Shown here piece after piece: positions 31,590-40,535 of a stretch of 64,000 nt of DNA. The notes beneath the pieces were generated by a model that saw nothing but the letters and a program-made list of their open reading frames with translations, did no database searches and had not been told where the DNA came from. How positions within the stretch are numbered: position 1 is the first letter of the stretch; every line of letters begins with the position of its first letter. This DNA comes from DATEDA01 sp963789885 (GTDB lineage Bacteria; Pseudomonadota; Gammaproteobacteria; Burkholderiales; SG8-39). The position numbers and the translations under genes were made by a program. The stretch is taken from positions 127,011 through 191,010 of the forward strand of contig CAWBNB010000029.1 of assembly GCA_963789885.1 (NCBI GenBank). The letters run 5' to 3'.

Positions 31590-31864
31590 TGCCGAGGGTC
31601 GAGGTGGTCTACGCGCTGCCCGAACGCCAGATGCTCTACGCCCTGGACGTCGAGGCGGGCGCGACGGTGCGCGACGCGATCGAGCGCAGCGGCGTGCTCA
31701 GTGCTTTCCCGGAAATCGATCTCGCCCGCAACCGGGTCGGGATCTTCGGTAGGCTCGCCGCGCTGTCGACACCGCTGCGCAACGACGACCGGGTCGAGAT
31801 CCTCAGGCCGCTGGAGGCAGATCCCAAGGAGGCACGCCGGAAGCGAGCGGCACGGGGGAGGTAA
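31589..31864 (+). CDS. rnfH: RnfH-family ubiquitin-like protein
   Basis: A 91-residue beta-grasp protein with the family's VEVVYALPERQMLYALDV start, ATVRDAIERSGVL, RVGIFGRLAALSTPLRNDDRVEI and a basic tail. The name comes from an rnf cluster in Rhodobacter, but in betaproteobacteria the gene regularly pairs with ratA and smpB, as here. Molecular function is not established. The ATG overlaps the ratA stop. It ends one base before the convergent DUF4124 gene. Confidence 0.88.
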   Translation: MPRVEVVYALPERQMLYALDVEAGATVRDAIERSGVLSAFPEIDLARNRVGIFGRLAALSTPLRNDDRVEILRPLEADPKEARRKRAARGR

Positions 31865-31865
31865 G

Positions 31866-32378
31866 CTACTTGCAGCCGCCAGCGATCTCGCGCTCGAGGC
31901 GCGTGATTTCGCCCTGGATGCCGGCGTCGTCGAGGAATTCGCGCTCTCCCTTCTCGTTCAGCCGGGCGACCCGGGCGCCGGATTGGAGACCGGCGAGCTC
32001 GCGCCGGGCTCCGGCGCAACTCTCGGTTTTCTGCTGTTGATCCTGGGCGAGCTTCTCGTCCTTCTTCGCCTTCTCTTCCGCGTCGATCCGGCGCTGCCGG
32101 AAAGCCTGGTCCTGTTCGGCTGCCGTCTTGGGGGCAGTGGATTTCGCCGCGTCGCCGCCGGCAGCGGCCGCAGCGGTCCCGCTCGGCACGCTGCTCAGCC
32201 GCGAACTCGTGACTTTTTCCGCTTTCCGGCCGTCGGGCGGCGGACGGTCCGAGTACTGGACCTTCCCGTCCGGGCCGACGTACTTGTAGAGCTGCTGCGC
32301 GGCGGCAGGCAGGGCGGCGATCACCGCCGCTCCGAGCACGAGGGCGAGAACACGGGCGAGCCGCACGGGCGTATTCAT
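31866..32378 (-). CDS. DUF4124-domain secreted protein
   Basis: A 170-residue protein with a signal peptide (about residues 1-28, ending AALPAAAQ) and the DUF4124 module QLYKYVGPDGKVQYSDRPPP, followed by a long charged region (residues about 85-125, many Lys and Glu) that is probably helical. Two cysteines in the C-terminal part may form a disulfide. DUF4124 proteins are common in beta- and gammaproteobacteria and have no assigned activity. It stands alone between rnfH and guaB, divergent from guaB. Confidence 0.8.
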   Translation of the reverse strand: MNTPVRLARVLALVLGAAVIAALPAAAQQLYKYVGPDGKVQYSDRPPPDGRKAEKVTSSRLSSVPSGTAAAAAGGDAAKSTAPKTAAEQDQAFRQRRIDAEEKAKKDEKLAQDQQQKTESCAGARRELAGLQSGARVARLNEKGEREFLDDAGIQGEITRLEREIAGGCK

Positions 32379-32463
32379 GACATTGTCCTCACCGGAGCCA
32401 TTGGGGAACCATAGAGCGTTTGGGGGGCGGCGTCAATCGAGGGCCGGGGCGGCGGGAGGCGGT

Positions 32464-32492
32464 TTTACCGGCGGCACCCTCGCGCGTATAAT
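32464..32492 (+). promoter_or_regulatory. guaBA promoter
   Basis: TTTACC (32464-32469), exactly 17 bp, then a perfect TATAAT (32487-32492). Transcription would start near 32499, about 20 bases before the guaB ATG. This is the best sigma-70 match in the window. The sequence after the -10, GCCGC, recurs at other candidate promoters here. Confidence 0.75.
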
Positions 32493-32518
32493 GCCGCTTT
32501 GCGGCGCGCACCATCGGC

Positions 32519-33979
32519 ATGCGAGTGATCACCAAGGCGCTGACCTTCGACGACGTCCTGCTCGTCCCCGACCACTCGACCGTCCTGCCGCGCGACGTTT
32601 CCCTCCGGACCCGGGTCTCCCGCAACATCCAGATCAACATCCCGATCGTCTCGGCGGCGATGGACACCGTCACCGAGGCGCGGCTCGCCATCGCGATCGC
32701 GCAGGAGGGCGGCCTCGGGATCATCCACAAGAACCTCGCCGCGCGGGCGCAGGCGGCGGAAGTGCTGAAAGTGAAGCGCTACGAAGCCGGCGTCGTGCGC
32801 GACCCGATCACCATCCCGCCCGACATGACGGTGCGCGAGGTGAAGGCGCTCCAGGAGTCGCACCGTTTCTCGGGGCTGCCGGTGGTCGAGGGCAAGCGCG
32901 TGGTGGGGATCGTCACGAACCGCGATCTGCGCTTCGAGACCAAGCTCGACCAACCGGTCCGCGCCATCATGACCCCGCGCGAACGCCTCGTCACCGTGCG
33001 CGAAGGCGCGACGCTCGACGAAGCGAAGGCGCTCATGCACCGGCACCGCCTCGAGCGGGTGCTGGTGGTCAACGGCAACTTCGAGCTGCGCGGCCTGATC
33101 ACGGTCAAGGACATCCTGAAGTCGAGCGAGCATCCGAACGCCTGCAAGGACGACCTCGGCAAGCTGCGGGTCGGAGCAGCGGTCGGCGTCGGCGAGGGCA
33201 CCGACGAGCGCGTCGCGGCGCTGGTCGAGGCAGGTGTCGATCTGCTGGTCGTGGACACGGCCCACGGGCACGCGCAGGGCGTGCTCGACCGCGTCAAGTG
33301 GGTCAAGACGAACTTCCCGAAGATCGACGTGATCGGCGGCAACGTCGCCACCGCGGCCGGCGCGCGGGCGCTGGTCGACCACGGCGCCGACGGTGTGAAG
33401 ATCGGCATCGGACCCGGGTCGATCTGCACGACGCGGATCGTGGCCGGCGTCGGAGTCCCCCAGATCACGGCGATCGTCAACGTCGCCGAGGGGCTTGCCG
33501 GGACCAACGTGCCGATGATCGCCGACGGCGGAATTCGCTACTCGGGCGACATCCCCAAGGCGCTCGCGGCGGGCGCGAACTGCGTGATGATCGGCAGCCT
33601 GCTCGCCGGCACCGAAGAGTCGCCGGGCGACATCGAGCTCTACCAGGGGCGCTCCTACAAGGCTTACCGCGGCATGGGTTCTCTCTCTGCGATGCAACAG
33701 GGCGCGGCCGACCGCTACTTCCAGGACCCGCTCATGCACGTGGACAAGCTCGTCCCCGAAGGCGTCGAAGGCCGCGTGCCCTACAAGGGGTCGGCGGTCG
33801 GCGTCATCGGCCAGCTGCTCGGGGGACTGCAGGCGAGCATGGGCTACACCGGCTGTGCCACGATCGACGATCTGCGCACCCGCGCCCAGTTCGTCGAGAT
33901 CTCCGCCGCGGGCATGCGCGAGTCGCACGTCCACGACGTGCAGATCGTCAAGGAAGCGCCGAACTACCGGGTCGAGTGA
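32519..33979 (+). CDS. guaB: Inosine-5'-monophosphate dehydrogenase
   Basis: A 486-residue enzyme converting IMP to XMP, the committed step to GMP. The TIM barrel is interrupted by a CBS pair (about residues 93-205; MTPRERLVTVREGATLDEA). The active-site loop KIGIGPGSICTTRIVAG holds the catalytic Cys, and GMGSLSAMQQG is the flap region. Length is normal. The GTG of guaA overlaps its stop by 4 bp. Confidence 0.97.
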   Translation: MRVITKALTFDDVLLVPDHSTVLPRDVSLRTRVSRNIQINIPIVSAAMDTVTEARLAIAIAQEGGLGIIHKNLAARAQAAEVLKVKRYEAGVVRDPITIPPDMTVREVKALQESHRFSGLPVVEGKRVVGIVTNRDLRFETKLDQPVRAIMTPRERLVTVREGATLDEAKALMHRHRLERVLVVNGNFELRGLITVKDILKSSEHPNACKDDLGKLRVGAAVGVGEGTDERVAALVEAGVDLLVVDTAHGHAQGVLDRVKWVKTNFPKIDVIGGNVATAAGARALVDHGADGVKIGIGPGSICTTRIVAGVGVPQITAIVNVAEGLAGTNVPMIADGGIRYSGDIPKALAAGANCVMIGSLLAGTEESPGDIELYQGRSYKAYRGMGSLSAMQQGAADRYFQDPLMHVDKLVPEGVEGRVPYKGSAVGVIGQLLGGLQASMGYTGCATIDDLRTRAQFVEISAAGMRESHVHDVQIVKEAPNYRVE

Positions 33980-35541
33980 ACCACGACCGCATCCTGATCC
34001 TCGATTTCGGCGCGCAGTACTCTCAGCTGATCGCGCGCCGGGTGCGCGAGCAGCACGTCTACTGCGAGCTTCACCCCCACGACGTCCCCGACGGGTTCAT
34101 TCGCGAGTTCAGCCCGCGCGGGATCATCCTTTCCGGGGGGCCCGCTTCGGTCTACGAGGACAAGGCGCCGCGCGCACCCCGGGCGGTGTGGGATCTCGGT
34201 GTCCCCGTCCTCGGGATCTGCTACGGCATGCAGACGATGGCCGAGCAGCTCGGCGGCAAGGTCGAAAGCTCGAAGGTACGCGAGTTCGGTTACGCCGAGG
34301 TCCGGGCGCGCGGGCACTCGAAACTCCTCGAGGGCATCCAGGACCGGGTAAACGGCGAACGCCACGGCCTCCTCGACGTCTGGATGAGCCATGGCGACAA
34401 GGTGATCGAGCTCCCGCCGGGCTTCAAGCTGATGGCGACGAGCGAAGCCTGCGCGATCGCCGGTATGGCCGACGAGTCGCGCCGCCTCTACGGCGTCCAG
34501 TTCCATCCCGAGGTGACGCACACGAAGCAGGGCGCGGCCATCCTGACCCGCTTCGTGCGCGAGATTTGCGGCGCCCGCGCCGACTGGAACATGCCCGACT
34601 ACGTCGGCGAGGCCGTCGAGCACATCCGGGCGCAGGTCGGGAAGGACGAGGTGGTCCTAGGACTCTCGGGCGGGGTCGATTCGTCGGTGGCGGCGGCATT
34701 GATCCACCGGGCCGTCGGCGACCGGCTGACGTGCATTTTCGTGGACACCGGGCTGCTGCGGCTTAACGAGGCCGACCAGGTGATGGCGACCTTCGCGCGC
34801 CATCTCGGGGTCAGGGTCGACATGGTCGATGCGTCCGAGCGGTTCATGCGGGCACTCGCCCGCGTCGCCGACCCGGAGGAGAAGCGCAAGATCATCGGCC
34901 GCGAGTTCGTGCACGTGTTCCAGGAGGAGGCGGCGAAGCTCCCGCAGGCGAAGTGGCTGGCGCAGGGGACGATCTACCCCGACGTGATCGAGTCGGCGGG
35001 CGCGAAGAGCAAGAAGGCGCACACGATCAAGTCGCACCACAACGTCGGCGGCCTGCCGGAAACGCTGCACCTCAAGCTGCTCGAGCCGCTGCGCGACCTC
35101 TTCAAGGACGAAGTGCGGGAGCTCGGTCTCGCCCTCGGTTTGCCGCGCGAGATGGTATTCCGCCACCCGTTCCCCGGGCCGGGCCTGGGGGTCCGGATCC
35201 TCGGCGAGGTGAAGCGCGAGTACGCCGACCTGCTGCGCCGCGCCGACGCCATCTTCATCGACGAGCTGCGCGCCGCCGGTTGGTACGACAAGACGGCGCA
35301 GGCGTTCGCGGTGTTCCTGCCCGTTCGTTCGGTCGGCGTGATGGGCGACGGCCGCACCTACGAACACGTCGTGAGCCTCCGGGCGGTCGAGACCACCGAC
35401 TTCATGACGGCGCATGTCGCACCGCTGCCGCACGAGCTGCTCGCGAGAGTCGCGAACCGGATCATCAACGAGGTTCGCGGGATCAATCGCGTCGTGTACG
35501 ACGTGTCGAGCAAACCGCCGGCGACGATCGAGTGGGAATAG
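33976..35541 (+). CDS. guaA: GMP synthase (glutamine-hydrolysing)
   Basis: A 521-residue enzyme aminating XMP to GMP. The class I glutamine amidotransferase domain has the nucleophile in GICYGMQTMAEQLGG and the His/Glu in VQFHPEVTHT. The ATP pyrophosphatase domain has the P-loop LGLSGGVDSSVAAALI. The C-terminal dimerisation domain ends KPPATIEWE, the invariant GMP synthase tail. The GTG start at 33976 is dictated by DRILILDFGAQYSQLIARR and overlaps guaB. Confidence 0.97.
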   Translation: MNHDRILILDFGAQYSQLIARRVREQHVYCELHPHDVPDGFIREFSPRGIILSGGPASVYEDKAPRAPRAVWDLGVPVLGICYGMQTMAEQLGGKVESSKVREFGYAEVRARGHSKLLEGIQDRVNGERHGLLDVWMSHGDKVIELPPGFKLMATSEACAIAGMADESRRLYGVQFHPEVTHTKQGAAILTRFVREICGARADWNMPDYVGEAVEHIRAQVGKDEVVLGLSGGVDSSVAAALIHRAVGDRLTCIFVDTGLLRLNEADQVMATFARHLGVRVDMVDASERFMRALARVADPEEKRKIIGREFVHVFQEEAAKLPQAKWLAQGTIYPDVIESAGAKSKKAHTIKSHHNVGGLPETLHLKLLEPLRDLFKDEVRELGLALGLPREMVFRHPFPGPGLGVRILGEVKREYADLLRRADAIFIDELRAAGWYDKTAQAFAVFLPVRSVGVMGDGRTYEHVVSLRAVETTDFMTAHVAPLPHELLARVANRIINEVRGINRVVYDVSSKPPATIEWE

Positions 35542-35763
35542 GGGGCTCGCGCCTCGCATAGGCGAGCGACCCCGGCGGCCGGAAGGTGCTGGCGTGCGCG
35601 CTCGTCGGCGGGGCTGACACATCGAACGCCCCCGGACGTCGCCTGCCCACCTCAAAGCCGTGAATACAGCGACTTACGTCAGTGGTGCGCATTTCGCTTC
35701 CGGGATGAGGTTTCCGCGGCCTAAATCGTCGAAGGCGAGCCGCCAAAACACCATGGAGGTCCG

Positions 35764-36765
35764 ATGCTGAGCTCCGAAGCATGTCGTGTCCGTGGTTTCT
35801 TTCGCAGCGCGGCAGCGAGTGTGCTGGTCGCGCTCTTCCCGGCGCTCGCCCACGCACTGGTGATCAACGCCACTTTCACGAACCTGTCGGCGAGCGCTCA
35901 AGCCGAGATCAACTCGGCGATCGCCTTTTACGAGACAAACCTCAGCGATCCCATCACCGTGGATATCGAATTTCACAACATGTCGTCGGGCCTGGGGCGT
36001 AGCGACCTGCACTTTTATTTCTGGACATACCAGAGCTACCGCGCCGCGCTCATCGCGGACGCGACCTCGCCGAACGACGCGATCGCCAATGCGACCCTTG
36101 GCCCCGGTCCGAACGACCCCATCCTGAACAGCCGGTTCATTACCCTGAAACCCGCCACCGGCAGAGCCGTCGGATTGAATACACCGGGCCTTGACATCAA
36201 CCTGCCCGGAACCTGCACGTTCACCGGCGACGGCTGCATCGGCTTGAACGTGGCCGAGACGACGGTCGGTGGCGGAACATACAGCCTGTTTGCGACCGTA
36301 CAGCACGAGATCAATGAGATCCTCGGCCTCGGATCGAGCCTGCAGCCGGACGGAACGATCTTTCAGGGTTATATCTCGCCGGAGGATATGTTCCGTTATG
36401 CCGCCCCCGGCGTGCGCAGCTTTGGGGCGAACGGCTGCACCGATCCGCCGCGAGCCTTTTTCTCGATCGACGGTGGCACGACCGACCTGAACGAGTTCAA
36501 CAACTGTGCGAACGGGGGGGACTACGGCGACTGGGTGTCGAACACGCCGTCGCAGGTGCAGGACGCGTTCGCCGGACCCGGCGCGCCGTTCATGACGCTC
36601 ACGGATACGGCAGCCGTCGCGCTTGATGTGATCGGCTATACGTTCGCGACGCCTGCGCAAGTCCCTGAGCCCACAAGCGTTCTGCTGCTCGCAACGGCCC
36701 TCGCCGGCATGGCAGCGGTCCGCCGTCGCGGCGCTCGGGCTGTCGTAGACAAGGAACCGGCTTAG
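35764..36765 (+). CDS. Secreted PEP-CTERM metalloprotease-like protein
   Basis: A 333-residue protein with a signal peptide (ending near ALAHA) and a C-terminal PEP-CTERM anchor: VPEPTSVLLL, a hydrophobic stretch and a basic RRR cluster, recognised by exosortase (EpsH/XrtA). In the middle, TVQHEINEILGLGSSL carries an HExxE-type zinc-binding motif. It resembles the NF038122-type PEP-CTERM metalloproteases; this family name is from memory. Six or more cysteines (for example CTFTGDGC, NGCTD, NNCANG) suggest disulfides. A GGAGG precedes the ATG. It interrupts guaA-tadA, with a 222-bp gap upstream. Confidence 0.8.
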   Translation: MLSSEACRVRGFFRSAAASVLVALFPALAHALVINATFTNLSASAQAEINSAIAFYETNLSDPITVDIEFHNMSSGLGRSDLHFYFWTYQSYRAALIADATSPNDAIANATLGPGPNDPILNSRFITLKPATGRAVGLNTPGLDINLPGTCTFTGDGCIGLNVAETTVGGGTYSLFATVQHEINEILGLGSSLQPDGTIFQGYISPEDMFRYAAPGVRSFGANGCTDPPRAFFSIDGGTTDLNEFNNCANGGDYGDWVSNTPSQVQDAFAGPGAPFMTLTDTAAVALDVIGYTFATPAQVPEPTSVLLLATALAGMAAVRRRGARAVVDKEPA

Positions 36766-36950
36766 CGTTCGTTTTGAGTTGACCGCTGCGACCTCGGGCA
36801 GGCGTGCCTCGCGGCCCGGCCCCTGAATCCGTTCCCCGTTGTTCGCCGAGGCTGAACCGCACGCGCGCACCATTACTCCGCTGCCTGACGCGCGTGACGT
36901 CCATCGGACATGTCGTATCATCGACCGTCACAGGTCGAGCGGGACTGCAG

Positions 36951-37433
36951 GTGGGTGCAAGCGACCAGGACGCGCAATTCATGCGCGCCGCGCTGGCGGC
37001 GGCGGGAGAGGCGGGAGAGCAGGGGGAAGTGCCCGTGGGGGCGGTCGTCGTCGCCGACGGCGCGATCGTCGGGTGCGGATTCAACGCCCCGATCTCCAAG
37101 CACGATCCGAGCGCTCACGCCGAGATCGCCGCGCTGCGCGATGCCGCGGCGAAGCGCGGCAATTACCGTCTTCCCGACTGCGATCTGTACGTGACATTGG
37201 AACCGTGCGCCATGTGCGCCGGAGCGATCATGCAGGCGCGTATCCGGCGCCTCGTGTTCGGCGCCCCCGACCCGAAAACAGGCGCTTGCGGTGGCGTAGT
37301 CGATCTGTTCGCCGAGCCGAGACTGAACCACCAGACTCTCGTCACGGGCGGCGTGCTTGCAGAAGAGTGCGGCGCGCTCCTGAAGCAGTTCTTCGCGGAA
37401 CGCCGGAACGGCGCGCGCAGCACGGAGGCGTGA
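36951..37433 (+). CDS. tadA: tRNA-specific adenosine deaminase TadA
   Basis: A 160-residue zinc deaminase forming inosine at the wobble position of tRNA-Arg(ACG). The active site is intact: His and Glu in SAHAEIAALRDA, and PCAMCAGAI with the two zinc-binding Cys. The C-terminal FAEPRLNHQTLVTGGVLAEEC is typical of TadA. I chose GTG 36951, which leaves about ten residues before FMRAALAAA as in relatives; an in-frame start further upstream would add a long low-complexity leader. The next gene follows after 7 bp. Confidence 0.92.
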   Translation: MGASDQDAQFMRAALAAAGEAGEQGEVPVGAVVVADGAIVGCGFNAPISKHDPSAHAEIAALRDAAAKRGNYRLPDCDLYVTLEPCAMCAGAIMQARIRRLVFGAPDPKTGACGGVVDLFAEPRLNHQTLVTGGVLAEECGALLKQFFAERRNGARSTEA

Positions 37434-37440
37434 CCCGAGC

Positions 37441-37929
37441 GTGCCGCGCCTTCGCGTTTCGATCCCCGACCAGACTCTGATACTGGCGGACGGCCAGGGG
37501 AAGGCAGTCCGGACCTACCCGGTCTCGACGGCAACCAACGGCGCCGGCGAGCGCGCAGGCAGCCATTGCACACCGCGGGGCCGTCACATCGTCCGAGCCA
37601 AAATCGGCGCCGGGGCACTCCTCAACACGGTGTTCGTCGGCCGCCGGCCCACGGGCGAGATCTGGAGCGCCGAGCTTGCCGCCCGGCACCCGAATCGCGA
37701 CTGGATCCTGACCCGCATCCTCTGGCTCTCGGGCTGCGAGGTCGGCTTCAATCGCCTGGGCGACGTGGACACCATGCGCCGCTACATCTATATCCACGGC
37801 ACCCCGGACACGGTCGAGCTCGGCCAGCCCGGCTCGATCGGCTGCATCCGGATGCGGAACAGCGATCTCGTCGAGCTCTTCGACCTCGTGCCGGCCGGAA
37901 CGCCGGTCGAAATCTCAGCGGCTCTCTAG
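37441..37929 (+). CDS. L,D-transpeptidase (YkuD domain)
   Basis: A 162-residue YkuD-fold protein. The catalytic motif is complete: YIHGTPDTVELGQPGSIGCI, with His near the start and the Cys of IGCIRM. YkuD enzymes make 3-3 peptidoglycan crosslinks or attach lipoproteins, in the periplasm. No signal peptide is visible from this GTG start, so export is unexplained. Its 3' end overlaps the convergent lipoprotein gene by 15 bp. Confidence 0.85.
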   Translation: MPRLRVSIPDQTLILADGQGKAVRTYPVSTATNGAGERAGSHCTPRGRHIVRAKIGAGALLNTVFVGRRPTGEIWSAELAARHPNRDWILTRILWLSGCEVGFNRLGDVDTMRRYIYIHGTPDTVELGQPGSIGCIRMRNSDLVELFDLVPAGTPVEISAAL

Positions 37930-39381
37930 CACCTCGATCCGCGTAGCCCCGATCCACCCGGCGAGCGGCGCGAGATCGCCGAGATTTTCCCCATAGACGA
38001 GCTTGAGGTGGGTGGCGTCAGCGCTCAGCTGGCCGAACATCGGGTCGATGGCGATCCACTGCCCGTCGATCAGGCTCTCGTTCCAGGCGTGGTAGGCGAA
38101 GCCCCCGAGCTCCGCCGAGTACACGAGGCCGTTCGCGACGCGAGTCGGGATCCCGTTCGCGCGGGCAAGCGCGGCGAAGAGGTAGGCGTGCCCCTGGCAC
38201 TCTGCGCGCCCGGTCGTCAGAACGTCGAGCGCGGAGAACACGTCCGCCGGCTCCTTGCGGATGTTCCCGCCGATCCAGTCGAGCATGGCCTGTGCCTGTT
38301 CGCGCCCCGTCGGCTTCCCGGCGACGATCGATGCGGCGAGATCCCGGATGCGGGGGTCGGTGCTCGGTGCGGCAACCGAGGGCATCAGGTCCGCGCGATC
38401 CGGCTTCTCGTCCCCCGGGACCGGGACGCTCCGCAGCTCGCACTCCACGGCGGACCCGGCCGGCTGACACTGCTGCCGCAGATCGTTCGGCGGGAGCGTG
38501 CGCGTCGCCGGACTCGTGACCGTGAGCCTCAGGCTCGTCGCCGCACGCGGCGCGGCGATCGGCGTCGCGGTGCGGATCAGCCCGAGGTCGAGCAGCGCCT
38601 CGTCTTGGCCGAGCGCGGCGCGCGCGAGATCGCGTTGCGCACGGCGCTCGTCCTCGAGGCCCGCGATCAGCACCCCGTTCAGCGCGATCTCGAGCACCGG
38701 CCGGCCGAGGCGGTCGATCCAGGTCGTCGTGCGCAGCCCCTCGAGGTCGGTCGCGACCTTCCACGCCTCGCCCTCGAAGAGCGTGCTGCGCTCGTAGCTT
38801 TCCACCCGCTGCTGCACTTCGGCAAGGCGCTGCGATTCGCCGACGTACACCGTGTAGCGGTACTCGGCCCCGGGAGCGAGGCCGCGCACGAACGGAATCA
38901 TCCCGATCGCGCTGGCCGGGTAGATCGCCCCGGGCCCCGGGAACGTCTGTTCACTCGTGCGGCCGGCATTGGTCACTTTCACCTGGAGGACGCCGTCGCG
39001 CCGCGTTCCCGAGAGGACGAGGTCCGAGCCATCGATGTGATAGGCGTATTCGAACGACTCGAGCGCGAAGTCGGCCGTCACCCGGTCGCGGGCGCGTAGC
39101 GCGATGCGCTTGTCGAATCCCATGAACCGCAGGTGAAACGCACTGTCCCCCGCGATCTCGAACGCCTCGCCGCCCTCCGGCGCCGGACGCACCGCGACGT
39201 GCGCGTACCCGATCTTGTTGCCGTTGAAGACGATCGCGGTCCAGTACTCCTGCCACGGCCACTCGGCAAGGCGGTGTTGCGGCGGGACCGGGGGCGGCCC
39301 TGCATCCTGGAAGTAGCGCCCGGCACAGCCGGCGAGCGCGACTGCGAGGCCGAGGACGACCGCGCCCGCTGCGCGCCGCAT
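37915..39381 (-). CDS. Lipoprotein with transglutaminase-like cysteine protease domain
   Basis: A 488-residue protein. The start MRRAAGAVVLGLAVALAGC is a lipoprotein signal with lipobox LAGC, so the mature protein is probably membrane-anchored in the periplasm. I prefer this ATG over a GTG at 39408. The C-terminal third is a transglutaminase-like domain with the expected triad: Cys in GRAECQGHAY, His in FAYHAWNES, and Asp in WIAIDPMFGQ. The first 300 residues are beta-rich and not recognised. It follows mtnA on the same strand and may be co-transcribed; substrate unknown. Confidence 0.8.
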   Translation of the reverse strand: MRRAAGAVVLGLAVALAGCAGRYFQDAGPPPVPPQHRLAEWPWQEYWTAIVFNGNKIGYAHVAVRPAPEGGEAFEIAGDSAFHLRFMGFDKRIALRARDRVTADFALESFEYAYHIDGSDLVLSGTRRDGVLQVKVTNAGRTSEQTFPGPGAIYPASAIGMIPFVRGLAPGAEYRYTVYVGESQRLAEVQQRVESYERSTLFEGEAWKVATDLEGLRTTTWIDRLGRPVLEIALNGVLIAGLEDERRAQRDLARAALGQDEALLDLGLIRTATPIAAPRAATSLRLTVTSPATRTLPPNDLRQQCQPAGSAVECELRSVPVPGDEKPDRADLMPSVAAPSTDPRIRDLAASIVAGKPTGREQAQAMLDWIGGNIRKEPADVFSALDVLTTGRAECQGHAYLFAALARANGIPTRVANGLVYSAELGGFAYHAWNESLIDGQWIAIDPMFGQLSADATHLKLVYGENLGDLAPLAGWIGATRIEVLESR

Positions 39382-39408
39382 CGCGATCAGCCTTCGCTCA
39401 GTTTTCAC

Positions 39409-40458
39409 TCAGTTTTCAAAGAGGCGCCGGATCCCCTCGGGGGTGACCGGCGAAACGATACCGCGCTCGGTGATGAGCGCGGTGATCAGCTCGGCGGGCG
39501 TCACGTCGAACGCCGGGTTCGCGACCTTGACGCCTTCGGGCGCCCAGCGCTCGCCGCGGAAACCGGTGACCTCGGCGGCGCCGCGCTCCTCGATCGGGAT
39601 CGTGCTGCCGTCGGCGAGCTTGAGATCGATCGTCGACAGCGGCGCCGCGACGTAGAACGGGATGCGATGACGTGCGGCGAGCACCGCGAGCGTGTACGTG
39701 CCGATCTTGTTCGCGACGTCGCCGTTTGCCGCCACCCGGTCCGCACCGACGATGACCAGGTCGACGTCTCCGCGCTGCATGAGGTGCCCGGCCATGCTGT
39801 CGGTGACGAGCGTCACCGGAATCTCCTCGCGCACCATCTCCCAGGCGGTCAGCCGCGCACCCTGCAGGTACGGCCGCGTTTCCGTCGCGACCACCGACAC
39901 CCTCTTGCCGTCGTCGCGCGCCGAGCGGACGACGCCGAGCGCCGTCCCATGGCCGGCCGTGGCCAGCGCGCCGGCGTTGCAATGGGTCATCACGCGCGCG
40001 CCGTCGCTCAGCAGGCCGGCGCCGTGACGTCCGATCGACCGGTTCACCTCGAGATCCTCGGCGTAGATCGCCTCCGCCTCGGCCACGAGCGTCGCGGCGA
40101 TTCTCTCGGGCGGCAGATGGCGGGAGGCGTCGAAGGCGCGTCGCATCCGGTCGATCGCCCAGAACAGGTTGACCGCCGTCGGCCGGCTCGCGCCGAGCTC
40201 CACGAACGCGTGCTCGATCGCCCGGTAGAAATCCTCGAGCGAGCCGAAGGTCGGGCGCCCCGCCTCGAGCGCGATCCCGAATGCCGCGGCGCAGCCGATC
40301 GCCGGGGCGCCGCGGACGACCATCTCGCGGATCGCCGCCGCCACTTCGGCCGCCGTTGCACAGCTGATGTACTCGACGCGCTGGGGGAGGGCACGCTGGT
40401 CGAGCAGCTCGACGCGGTCGCGCCGCCAGCGGAGCGTCTCGACGACCTGAGCCGCCAT
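39409..40458 (-). CDS. mtnA: S-methyl-5-thioribose-1-phosphate isomerase
   Basis: A 349-residue eIF2B-like isomerase converting methylthioribose 1-phosphate to methylthioribulose 1-phosphate. Features: VVRGAPAIGCAAAFG with the substrate loop, the catalytic Cys in MTHCNAGALATAG, and the catalytic Asp in IVGADRVAANGDVANKIGTY. The ATG at 40458 gives MAAQVVETLRWRRDRVELLDQ, the usual MtnA start. It lies downstream of the aldolase/dehydrogenase fusion (77 bp), and its stop abuts the next gene. With mtnP at 4.9 kb it supplies the first two shared steps of methylthio salvage. Confidence 0.93.
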   Translation of the reverse strand: MAAQVVETLRWRRDRVELLDQRALPQRVEYISCATAAEVAAAIREMVVRGAPAIGCAAAFGIALEAGRPTFGSLEDFYRAIEHAFVELGASRPTAVNLFWAIDRMRRAFDASRHLPPERIAATLVAEAEAIYAEDLEVNRSIGRHGAGLLSDGARVMTHCNAGALATAGHGTALGVVRSARDDGKRVSVVATETRPYLQGARLTAWEMVREEIPVTLVTDSMAGHLMQRGDVDLVIVGADRVAANGDVANKIGTYTLAVLAARHRIPFYVAAPLSTIDLKLADGSTIPIEERGAAEVTGFRGERWAPEGVKVANPAFDVTPAELITALITERGIVSPVTPEGIRRLFEN

Positions 40459-40535
40459 CAGATCACGCACCACGCGAGGGGCCACACCCTCTCGCGCTCC
40501 CCAGGATCAGCGCTGCCTTCGGCATCGGCATCTCG

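Noticed and set aside
32465..33934. Long minus-strand open frame opposite guaB
   Set aside because: Antisense shadow; composition-driven and covering an intact, conserved gene.
39409..40485. Longer mtnA form starting at GTG 40485
   Set aside because: The ATG at 40458 gives the usual MtnA N-terminus; the extra nine residues have no counterpart that I know of.
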